A DNA stretch of 28,043 nucleotides, taken from assembly GCA_002371315.1 (NCBI GenBank), contig DFHL01000054.1, positions 1 through 28,043 on the forward strand. The letters are read 5' to 3'. This document shows, in pieces, positions 21,631 through 28,043 of the stretch. The notes beneath the pieces were generated by a model. It was not told the origin of the DNA and searched no databases. It was given only the letters and a program-made list of their open reading frames with translations. Position 1 is the stretch's first letter. Every line of letters begins with the position of its first letter. The DNA comes from Bacteroidales bacterium UBA3724. GTDB lineage: Bacteria > Bacteroidota > Bacteroidia > Bacteroidales > P3. The translations under genes were made by a program, and so were the position numbers.

Positions 21631-22380
21631 ATGGACGACAGCAACATACCGAAACCCTATATGAAGTCACCGCCGGCGGAGACGGAGCGTGCGCGCCCCA
21701 ACGCGCAGGATTACCTGCATCTGCTCATCGAACGCGAGCAGCAGATCGACGGCCTGACCGCGGCGCTGCACCGACTTGAGCTGGAGAAGCAGGAGCTGCA
21801 GGGCCGCATTGCCGAAAAGGAGCAGACCATCAACGATTTGCGTGCCGAAATCGACGAGCTGCGCGCCAGCGTCGAGGCCTCGGCCACAAGAGCCACGACC
21901 CACCACGGCGAACCGGCAGCGCAGAACATTATTCCGCTGATGACCTTCGAAGAGAGCTTTGACGACGAGCCTGCTGCACCCGTCCACGCCGGCCCCGTGC
22001 GTCGCAGCAAGAAGCCCGTGCGCATAGACAGCGACCTTGTGGCGCGACTGAAAAACGACCGCAAGGCCTATCCCGTCGTGTGCGACAAGGCGCTGATGTA
22101 CTGGCAGATGCTGGCCGACGAAGGGCTGATAGACCATCGCCTGAAGCCCACATCGCGCTGCGGCGTGACAGTGATGGCGCGCATCGTCAGCCGTATGCAG
22201 ACCACGGTGGACCCCAACATCAGCTGGGCCTTCTTCGAACGCCATTGGGGTTGCGACCACCTGCAGAGCAACCTGCACCGCGAGACCTACAAGCATCGCA
22301 ACCTCTACCCCATCGTCAACCGCATTTTCGGACTTCCCGACGACGCGCCCTACCTCACCAAGAGCAGCCAGGCGGTGTAG
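21631..22380 (+). CDS. Coiled-coil protein of unknown function
   Basis: I do not recognise this 249-residue protein. Residues 25-85 are a strong coiled coil (heptads of L, I and charged residues: LLIEREQQIDGLTAALHRLE and onward). A linker follows at 85-125 with the acidic FEESFDDEPAAP and the basic RRSKKPVR. The C-terminal part (130-249) is a compact, mostly helical region with conserved-looking W, C and H residues (VCDKALMYWQMLADEGLI, ISWAFFERHWGCDHLQSNL). There is no signal peptide or membrane segment, so it should be cytoplasmic. It has a good promoter. Normal codon use and the promoter support a real gene. It stands 305 bases before a small HTH gene on the same strand. Confidence 0.75.
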   Translation: MDDSNIPKPYMKSPPAETERARPNAQDYLHLLIEREQQIDGLTAALHRLELEKQELQGRIAEKEQTINDLRAEIDELRASVEASATRATTHHGEPAAQNIIPLMTFEESFDDEPAAPVHAGPVRRSKKPVRIDSDLVARLKNDRKAYPVVCDKALMYWQMLADEGLIDHRLKPTSRCGVTVMARIVSRMQTTVDPNISWAFFERHWGCDHLQSNLHRETYKHRNLYPIVNRIFGLPDDAPYLTKSSQAV

Positions 22381-22593
22381 GCCGCCATTGACAACACTAT
22401 TTTTTTCGGCAAGGCCGCCGATTTTCCCCTTTCCGTCCTGATTTATAGCACACTGCACACCGCAGGCCACCTATTGCGCCACTGTTGCACAAAGGGGTTG
22501 TTTTATATTGCCCAACCCTTGCGCCAAACAGTTGCCTAATTACCAGCAACAGATTGTATCCCAACCTTCTGTACCGACTTCACAACCATTTCC

Positions 22594-22648
22594 AACCACT
22601 TCGCCACAGTTTTGGCGAAAGTGGTTTCGTTGCATTATTTTTGCAACG
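22594..22648 (+). promoter_or_regulatory. HTH gene promoter with two nested inverted repeats
   Basis: TTTG (22611-22614), 21 bases, then TATTTTTGC (22636-22644). The -33 lies in the loop of AACCACTTCGCC / GGCGAAAGTGGTT (22594-22605 and 22614-22626, one bulge). The -7 lies between CGTTGCA (22629-22635) and TGCAACG (22642-22648), a perfect 7-bp inverted repeat. Both could be operators. In the rest of the 304-base gap 22381-22684 I see no gene. Confidence 0.65.
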
Positions 22649-22684
22649 TGAATTTCAAGGTTACTAATTTAAAACAATACAACT

Positions 22685-22942
22685 ATGAACAAAGAAACAT
22701 CAACGGGCAAGGAAAACCAGGAATGCAAATGGATCACCGTAATCCAGCTGGAGAAGAAACTTCAGATTTCGCGCAGCACAGTGCACCGCTGGATGCGCAG
22801 GGGCCTGATACGCGCCTACCGCTTCGAGGGGTCGCGTGCGCTTTACTTCCTCGACTCGGAAGTCGACGACTTTCTGAAAATGAACATCATAGCGCCTTCC
22901 GGCCGTATCGACAAACTGGGGATGAACATCAATGCAACCTAA
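22685..22942 (+). CDS. Excisionase-like helix-turn-helix protein
   Basis: This 85-residue protein carries a MerR/excisionase-type winged helix-turn-helix (WITVIQLEKKLQISRSTVHRWMRRGLIRAYRF), with the wing around EGSRALYFLDSEVDDFL. Proteins of this type in Bacteroidetes are either excision factors of mobile elements or small transcription regulators. No integrase, attachment site or conjugation gene lies near, so the mobile-element role is not supported here. The promoter overlaps two inverted repeats, which fits autoregulation. The start ATG is preceded by an A-rich leader of about 35 bases. A terminator follows at 22995-23053. Confidence 0.85.
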   Translation: MNKETSTGKENQECKWITVIQLEKKLQISRSTVHRWMRRGLIRAYRFEGSRALYFLDSEVDDFLKMNIIAPSGRIDKLGMNINAT

Positions 22943-22994
22943 ATCTACATATATATCTGGCTGACATTCTGACGAATACAGTCATCGTTTGCAA

Positions 22995-23053
22995 GAGCCC
23001 GCCGGCGGGGAGCCCGATTTTCGGAAAACAGAGCCGCTGCGGGCTCTTTTTTT
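22995..23053 (+). terminator. Terminator of the HTH gene
   Basis: GAGCCCGC (22995-23002) pairs with GCGGGCTC (23039-23046), directly followed by seven T. A smaller alternative hairpin GAGCC-GCTGCG-GGCTC (23031-23046) shares the same T-run. Confidence 0.8.
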
Positions 23054-23151
23054 GCGCTTCGAGACACTGTGCCGTTGTGTGTCACACGGTACCTTGTCGT
23101 TTCACAATGCTGAATATCAAAACTTTTTGGGAATAGCCTTTGCTTTTGCCC

Positions 23152-23160
23152 TATCTTTGC
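23152..23160 (+). promoter_or_regulatory. Promoter upstream of the DUF6266 gene (-7 TATCTTTGC)
   Basis: An exact TAnnTTTGC element. TTTTTG ends 22 bases upstream (23129), slightly further than usual. The start would be near 23166, leaving a GC-rich leader of about 200 bases. Confidence 0.7.
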
Positions 23161-23165
23161 ATCGT

Positions 23166-23373
23166 CTTTCAAAGGGAAAGCAGCGCGACGCGGAACAGGC
23201 CGACACGGAGGCGAAAAATGTAAAGCAACCGGCTGACGAGTCAAGAGGATGCGCGCGACCTTGCGACACAGCCCAAAGGGCCACCCGGATGTCCGCCACC
23301 GCAGAGCGCGGCTTTCCCAGGCGAAAGGCAGAAAAAGAAAACAAATTGTCAAACTTTAAAAACAAAATTTACT
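23166..23373 (+). other. Structured GC-rich leader or small RNA
   Basis: GGGAAAGC (23174-23181) pairs perfectly with GCTTTCCC (23311-23318), and after one mismatch GCGC (23183-23186) pairs with GCGC (23306-23309), closing a region of 120 bases. Inside are small hairpins such as GCCC-AAA-GGGC (about 23271-23281) and CGGA-TG-TCCG (23286-23295). No convincing reading frame lies here. It may be a long 5' leader with regulatory structure or an independent RNA. I could not match it to a known riboswitch class. Confidence 0.4.
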
Positions 23374-24009
23374 ATGGGAAAAATCAACAAAGGGATCCTC
23401 GGCGGATTCACAGGCAAAGTAGGAACGGTTGTCGGCGCATTCTGGAAAGGCATAGCCTATATGCGCAGCCTTGCAGGCAGCATCCACAACCCCAAGACCA
23501 CCAAGCAGACGCAGCAGCGGATGAAGTTCGCGATGCTGTCCACCTTCCTGAGCCACATACTTGGCGTGCTGAAGGTTGGCTTCAAGAACAAGGCCGTGAA
23601 TATGACCGAGATGGACGCGGCCTTCAAGCACAACTTTCCTAACGTCATCGGCGGCAGCTATCCCACCTACAGCCTGCTGTACGACAAAGTGGAGATCTCG
23701 TCGGGCAAGCTCGACAACCCCTACTCGCCCAACGCCGTCGTCGAGAGCAACACCGTCACGGTGAGCTGGACTGACAACAGCGGCATCGGCATCGCGCTGG
23801 CCACCGACGAGGCCATCGTGCTGGCCCACAATTCGGTGAAGAGCCAGGCCGTCCACACCATTGCCGGCGGCAAGCGCAGCGAGCGTCAGGCCACGCTGAC
23901 CCTGCCCAGCGCCTGGAGCGGCGACAGCATCGACGTGTGGTTTGCAATGCGCAACCCCGACACCGGCGAGTGCAGCACCAGCCTCTACCTGGGCAACTTC
24001 TCGATCTGA
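23374..24009 (+). CDS. DUF6266 family protein
   Basis: This 211-residue protein belongs, by its features, to DUF6266, a family largely restricted to Bacteroidota. The N-terminal block MGKINKGILGGFTGKVGTVV, the WKGIAYMRSLAGS segment and NPKTTKQTQQRMKF are characteristic, and the C-terminal half is predicted to be beta-rich (VTVSWTDNSGIGIA, IDVWFAMRNPDTGECSTS). There is no signal peptide. The function of the family is unknown to me; the basic, glycine-rich N-terminus and beta domain give no clear enzyme signature. It has its own promoter, an unusually long structured leader, and a terminator at 24086-24119. Confidence 0.85.
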   Translation: MGKINKGILGGFTGKVGTVVGAFWKGIAYMRSLAGSIHNPKTTKQTQQRMKFAMLSTFLSHILGVLKVGFKNKAVNMTEMDAAFKHNFPNVIGGSYPTYSLLYDKVEISSGKLDNPYSPNAVVESNTVTVSWTDNSGIGIALATDEAIVLAHNSVKSQAVHTIAGGKRSERQATLTLPSAWSGDSIDVWFAMRNPDTGECSTSLYLGNFSI

Positions 24010-24085
24010 TGCCAGATCGGCACCTCGCAGGGCCAAACACCTGTCTGCCAAACGGCTGCAGCGATGCAGCTACCGGCAAAAACAA

Positions 24086-24119
24086 GGAGCGTCACTGTCA
24101 AGTGGCGCTCCATTTTTTA
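24086..24119 (+). terminator. Terminator of the DUF6266 gene
   Basis: GGAGCGTCACT-GTCA-AGTGGCGCTCC forms an 11-bp stem with one G-U pair, followed by CATTTTTTAT. Confidence 0.9.
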
Positions 24120-24254
24120 TGCCAATGATGGCAGGTTCGACATATTCAGATAAAGGGCAATAGCGTCTCCTGCAAGACCAATCGTTCGTTATATCCTCTT
24201 CGTTTTCGACATCCAACGATTCTATTTATTTAGAATATCATATATAATATATAA

Positions 24255-25910
24255 TCAATCCGTCGTATGCTGCACAAGCAGAATGATGTGGTCGTGGCGA
24301 AGGGCCTCGAGCGTTTGCTTGAAGTTGGCGCGTGCCGGGGCATCCATCCAGGCGGTGGGTTCGTCGAAAAGAAGAATTTGGGCACGCGAGTAGAGCTGGC
24401 GGGCGAGGGCGATGCGCTGTGCCTGTCCCATACTGAGCTCTTCGCCGCGGTCGAACTGGCGTCCGAGGGGCGTGTCGAGCCCGTCGGGGAGATGGTCGAT
24501 GACGGGCTGTGCTCCGGCCAGGCGAATGGCATCGGCCAGGCGGCGCGCGTCTTCGGCGCTGTCGATGTCGCCAAAAGTGATATTCTGTCGTGCAGGGAAG
24601 CAGAACTGGACATAGTCCTGGAAGATGACGCTGACGCCTCTGCGCAGTTCGCGGAGATCGAAGCGGCGTATGTCGATGCCGTTGATGCGGACAGCGCCTT
24701 GCTGGGGGTCGTAGAGACGCAGAAGGAGCTTGAGCATCGTGGTTTTGCCGCGTCCGTTCTCGCCCTGTATGAGGTTGACCTGGCCGCGACGGGCGCTGAG
24801 CGAGAAATGTGACAGAACAGGCTGGCGGAGCGCTGGATAGGCGAAGGTTACATCGTCGAAGGAGACTTCCTCGACCTTATCTGGGAACGGCACGGGCTTG
24901 TCAGGTGAGGTGATGGCCGGTTTCAGTTCGAGGAATTCAAAGAGGTTGCTGATGAAGAGCTTATGTTCATAGAGGCCGCTGACACCGCTGACGAGCGAGG
25001 TGAGCTGGCTTTGTCCGCGGCGGAAGGCTTCGAAAAGCATCACGAAGGTACCTATGGTCATTGCGCCGGCGAGGGCTGGACGGATAAGCAGAATGAGTAT
25101 TGCGGCGATTGCGGCAGCTTCGAACAGGGCTGCAAGGGCGTCATAGAATGCCAGGCGGCGCGAGATGGCAAGCAGCTGGCGCACAAGACGGGCGCGGGTG
25201 CCGACATAGAGGCTGCGGAAATGGTCGGCAAGTCCGAAGGCCCGCACCTCCTTGGCGTAGGTGCGGTTGGAAAGGAGCTGGCCATAGTAGGCGGTGCGCC
25301 GCAGGTCTTGCGTGGTTTCGCGGCGGTAGCGGTAGATGCGGCGCGACTTGTATAGTTTTACTGCAAACGAGGGAATTACAGCTATTATCATCACGACAAC
25401 AACTTGCCACGACGAAACCAACAGCATTGCAGCAATACCCACCAACGCCACCGTGGCACCAACGACGGAGACGGTGTTTTCGAGTATACGTATTGGACGG
25501 AAAGCGGCCTCTTGCTGTGCGCGGTGGAATGTGTCGTGATAGTCGGCGTTGTCGTAGTAGGCCATATCGAGCCTTACGGACTGCGTCTGTATGATGTTAT
25601 TGATATAGTCTATAAGCTTTTGCGTAAGGACATCGTTGTTCACGGTACTGAGGACATTTACCCATCGGTTGAGCAGGGTTATGCCGCAGAAAGCCAAAAC
25701 GTAATAGATAGACGATGTCAGAAACGACGACGAAAACGAAAAGGCCGGAAGGGGCTGGCCACTTCCAACGGCATCGGTAACGCTGTCGACGAGGAGCTTG
25801 AGGACATAGAGGTTGAGCAACGGCAAAAGGCTGTTGCACACCGTGTAGAAGAGTTTGAGAATGAACCCGCGCGGGTCACACTGCCATATTAGCTTGAAGG
25901 CTTGTCGCAT
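24255..25910 (-). CDS. ABC exporter, fused permease and ATPase, short C-terminus
   Basis: This 551-residue protein has an ABC exporter-type membrane domain (about 1-330, with segments near 17-40, 65-85, 148-190 and 255-295) and an ATP-binding domain (about 345-551). Walker A is GENGRGKTT with K389. The signature motif is LSMGQAQ instead of LSGGQ, Walker B is ILLFDEPTAWMD, and the H-loop histidine is in LLVQHTTD. The protein stops 3 residues after that histidine, so the usual last 20-40 residues of the nucleotide-binding domain are missing. It therefore either works with a short C-terminus or is recently truncated; the bases after the stop are AT-rich. It may export a peptide or lipid; the substrate is unknown. 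The gene follows nfeD by 24 bases on the same strand. Confidence 0.9.
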   Translation of the reverse strand: MRQAFKLIWQCDPRGFILKLFYTVCNSLLPLLNLYVLKLLVDSVTDAVGSGQPLPAFSFSSSFLTSSIYYVLAFCGITLLNRWVNVLSTVNNDVLTQKLIDYINNIIQTQSVRLDMAYYDNADYHDTFHRAQQEAAFRPIRILENTVSVVGATVALVGIAAMLLVSSWQVVVVMIIAVIPSFAVKLYKSRRIYRYRRETTQDLRRTAYYGQLLSNRTYAKEVRAFGLADHFRSLYVGTRARLVRQLLAISRRLAFYDALAALFEAAAIAAILILLIRPALAGAMTIGTFVMLFEAFRRGQSQLTSLVSGVSGLYEHKLFISNLFEFLELKPAITSPDKPVPFPDKVEEVSFDDVTFAYPALRQPVLSHFSLSARRGQVNLIQGENGRGKTTMLKLLLRLYDPQQGAVRINGIDIRRFDLRELRRGVSVIFQDYVQFCFPARQNITFGDIDSAEDARRLADAIRLAGAQPVIDHLPDGLDTPLGRQFDRGEELSMGQAQRIALARQLYSRAQILLFDEPTAWMDAPARANFKQTLEALRHDHIILLVQHTTD

Positions 25911-25934
25911 AGAAAAGTGAATTGTGATTGATGA

Positions 25935-27275
25935 TTAGTGTTGGTCTGTGGTAACGACAAGGGAGCCGTTGACATAGTCGACTACGACGACGGGCTGCCC
26001 CTGCTCGATGTAGCCTATCTGGGCCACAGCGTCGAAGTTGCGTTCCCCGATGGTGACCTTTCCGGCAGGCCGCAGTATTGTGGCTGCAGTACCGCGCTGT
26101 CCCACAAGGCTTTGTTCACGCTGCCCGGCAACGGTAAAGCCTTGGTCGGCAGTTTCCTCTGTGTTGAGGGCCAAACCGCCGAAGAGGGTGCTTTCGAAGA
26201 GTTTCTTCCCAAGCCAGATGCTGAGCGGCAACGCTACAGCAAGAGCCACGAGAACTGTCATCAACCTATTGGCAATCAATCCTGCAGGGATGCCCGAAAA
26301 ATCGAATCCCACATTGCCGACCATACTGAACACGAGCCCGGCGACAATGCAGATTATGCCCATTATGCCCGAGACGCCAAAGCCGGGAAAGACAAACAAC
26401 TCCAAGATTATGAGCACTATGCCGACAAAGAAGATGATTATTTCCCAATAGGTGGCCAATCCTTCGAGGTAGAGCGGCGCGAAATAGAGCGCAGCGGCAA
26501 CGAGAGCCAGGATGAGAGGGAAGCCGATGCCCGGCTGCTGCAGTTCGAAGTAGATTCCACCAATGATTAGCATAATGAGTATGCCAGACACGACGGGGGT
26601 GATGAGGAAGCCTATCAACTTGTCGATGAAGGTGTAGCGTTGCTCACGGATGGTGTAATTCTCTACACCCGCGTGCTGAAGCAGCTGCGCCACGCTCTCC
26701 ACCTCGGCTTCGCAATAGCCGTATTTCAAAGCCTCTTGCGTGGTGAACGTCAGCACTTTGCCACTATCGCTGATGCCTTCCACCTTGATATCGGGGTCTA
26801 CCATAGCCTGCGCAATGTCGGGTCGGCGTCCGCGGGCTTCGGCAGTGGTGCGCATCAGCGAGCGCATATAGCTCTGGTACTTGTCGGGCTGCACCTGGCC
26901 CATCTGGTCGACAACGGTGGCGGCTCCGATGGACGAACCGCTGTGCATATAGATTGAATCGCAGGCAATCGAGATAAGAGCACCGGCCGACGCGGCATTG
27001 TTGTCGATGTAGGCATAGACGGGACGGTCGGCCTGCAGGAAGGCGGTGCGTATCTTGTCGGCGTCGTCGAGTGTGCCGCCAAATGTATTGATATGCACGA
27101 CGATGATGTCAGCATTCAGCTCGGCTGCTTCTGCCATAGCTTTTTCCACGCGCAGCGATGCCGGTGGCGCTATCTCTTCGTCGATGCTGAAACGATAAAC
27201 GGTCTTTTTGTCGTTCTGAGCCATTGCGTCGAGCGGCAGCAGGGCTATGAGCAAAAGGGATAAGAAATGTCTCAT
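25935..27275 (-). CDS. NfeD-type membrane-bound serine protease (ClpP class)
   Basis: This 446-residue protein starts with a signal peptide (about 1-19). A ClpP/SppA-like protease domain follows (25-205), with the nucleophile S96 in NNAASAGALIS and the likely general base K132 in PDKYQSYMRSL, as in archaeal STOPP proteases. Four or five membrane segments lie around 228-355. The C-terminal OB-fold NfeD domain (about 385-446) includes GQRGTAATILRPAGKVTIG. Family members cleave hydrophobic proteins such as stomatins at the membrane; no stomatin gene is adjacent here. The full-length, catalytic form is intact. The ABC exporter gene follows after 24 bases, so both are probably in one operon. I found no clear promoter in the 212 bases between it and the divergent acetyltransferase gene. 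Confidence 0.93.
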   Translation of the reverse strand: MRHFLSLLLIALLPLDAMAQNDKKTVYRFSIDEEIAPPASLRVEKAMAEAAELNADIIVVHINTFGGTLDDADKIRTAFLQADRPVYAYIDNNAASAGALISIACDSIYMHSGSSIGAATVVDQMGQVQPDKYQSYMRSLMRTTAEARGRRPDIAQAMVDPDIKVEGISDSGKVLTFTTQEALKYGYCEAEVESVAQLLQHAGVENYTIREQRYTFIDKLIGFLITPVVSGILIMLIIGGIYFELQQPGIGFPLILALVAAALYFAPLYLEGLATYWEIIIFFVGIVLIILELFVFPGFGVSGIMGIICIVAGLVFSMVGNVGFDFSGIPAGLIANRLMTVLVALAVALPLSIWLGKKLFESTLFGGLALNTEETADQGFTVAGQREQSLVGQRGTAATILRPAGKVTIGERNFDAVAQIGYIEQGQPVVVVDYVNGSLVVTTDQH

Positions 27276-27487
27276 AACGTTTTGTTTTGTTCTGCCTCAT
27301 ACAACGCCGTTTCCGTATTTTTATTATAAAGTTCCACTAATAATTACTTTTCTGACTGCGAATTTCACGAATTGATTTGTTGCCCGTTGCGGCGCATCTG
27401 CTATCCGACACTTGTTAATATAAGGATTTGCAATCTACAATACACAATAAAAATGTCGGCTTGACGTTAAAAGGCGAAAACACAAAA

Positions 27488-28012
27488 ATGCCAACAATTG
27501 ACACACCATCCGTCTGCCTTCGGGCCCTGGAACCTGCCGATGTCGAGACCCTCTACAACTGGGAGAACGACCCCGCCGTGTGGGGCGTAAGCGCTGCGCA
27601 TCAGCCCTTTTCGCGCTATGCGCTGCAACGTTTCATCGACGAATGCAGCGCCAGCGACATCTACGCCTCGCGCCAGCTGCGCCTGATGGCCGATGCCGAG
27701 GACAGGCCCGTGGGCTGCATCGACCTCTACGACTTTGACCCCTACCACCGCCGCGCCGGCATTGGCATCATCGTCGACCGCTCGCAGCGAGGCAAAGGCT
27801 ACGCTACCGCTATGCTGCACAGCCTTGAAGCATTTGCCGCCGAGCATCTGTCGATGCACCAGCTCTATTGCGACATTGCCTTGGACAACCAGCGCAGCAT
27901 CAGCCTTTTCACAAAATGCGGATTCAACCCTTGCGGCACTATGAGCCAGTGGGTATGGAACGGCACGCGATGGACCGATGCCTGCCGTATGCAGAAAATC
28001 ATCGAAATATGA
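27488..28012 (+). CDS. GNAT family N-acetyltransferase
   Basis: This 174-residue protein is a GNAT acetyltransferase of the RimJ/RimL-like group, which transfers acetyl from acetyl-CoA to an amino group of a protein or small molecule. The opening CLRALEPADVETLYNWENDPAVWGVS is typical. The CoA-binding motif A is IGIIVDRSQRGKGYATAML, with RGKGYA as the pyrophosphate loop, and motif B is CDIALDNQRSISLFTKCGF. I chose ATG 27488 because the family N-terminus begins there; a TTG 60 bases upstream only adds unlikely residues. The substrate cannot be inferred. Its stop overlaps the start of a possible next gene (ATGA). Confidence 0.9.
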   Translation: MPTIDTPSVCLRALEPADVETLYNWENDPAVWGVSAAHQPFSRYALQRFIDECSASDIYASRQLRLMADAEDRPVGCIDLYDFDPYHRRAGIGIIVDRSQRGKGYATAMLHSLEAFAAEHLSMHQLYCDIALDNQRSISLFTKCGFNPCGTMSQWVWNGTRWTDACRMQKIIEI

Positions 28013-28043
28013 CGAAGACAAAGAGCAAAACGAAAACGAAGAC
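28009..28043 (+). CDS. Possible start of a further gene (partial)
   Basis: An ATG overlapping the acetyltransferase stop by 4 bases opens a frame that reads MTKTKSKTKTK and runs off the window. The overlap is typical of coupled genes. However the stretch consists of 6-nt steps (ACGAAG, ACAAAG, AGCAAA, ACGAAA, ACGAAG) and may instead be a hexamer repeat in a spacer. Confidence 0.3.
   Translation, partial: MTKTKSKTKTK

Noticed and set aside
27428..27487. Longer acetyltransferase from a TTG at 27428
   Set aside because: The added 20 residues do not resemble the family; the conserved N-terminus starts right after the ATG at 27488.

Overview
The window reads as chromosomal DNA of a member of the Bacteroidota, probably Bacteroidales, with an estimated GC content of 50-57% outside the AT-rich islands. 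The main clues are many promoters of the TTTG-N19-21-TAnnTTTG(C) type, Rho with a long N-terminal insertion, a DUF6266 protein, a large type II-C Cas9 of the Bacteroidetes kind, and the lack of clear Shine-Dalgarno sites. Identity comes from reading the proteins; no database search was possible.

Layout. 1-255: end of tpiA. 389-3177: an FtsX/LolE-like permease overlapping a membrane histidine kinase by 4 bases, both with a strongly C-rich, G-poor coding strand. 3178-9228: a complete, compact type II-C CRISPR-Cas locus: a three-repeat array on the + strand, a palindromic terminator shared with the convergent cas2, then cas2, cas1 and cas9 (1394 aa) on the minus strand, and a tracrRNA divergent from cas9 that I identified from its anti-repeat, promoter and terminator. 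9226-9702: remnant of an AAA ATPase and a perfect inverted repeat. 9741-17353: ordinary housekeeping genes (threonine aldolase, rho, gcvH, ilvE, a CAU tRNA, ruvX, def, a TPR lipoprotein). 17452-18979: an XRE-type regulator, an AT-rich region with TTAC-N4-GTAA sites, and a 40-aa lipoprotein. 19215-20912: ftcD. 21631-24009: a small accessory group (coiled-coil protein of unknown function, excisionase-like HTH protein, structured leader, DUF6266 protein). 24255-28043: an ABC exporter ending just after its H-loop, a NfeD-type membrane serine protease, a GNAT acetyltransferase and a possible partial gene.

How the CRISPR parts fit. The anti-repeat pairs with the 5' end of the repeat as read on the + strand, so array transcription is rightward, away from the putative leader. 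The mature guide would be a 30-nt spacer followed by the repeat 5' part, with a two-base internal bulge in the crRNA:tracrRNA duplex. Cas1 and Cas2 for spacer acquisition are present; there is no Csn2 or Cas4, which defines II-C.

The least expected pattern is outside the CRISPR locus. Several intergenic spacers hold short tandem arrays with different units and strict periods (7, 8 or 11 nt). Three of them are head-to-head: units in one orientation, a centre, then units in the opposite orientation (258-372, 13936-14047, 21088-21176). A related repeat with the palindrome TTCGTACGAA lies just downstream of rho and four more times, in frame, inside the low-complexity linker of Rho. I do not recognise a named repeat family for these.
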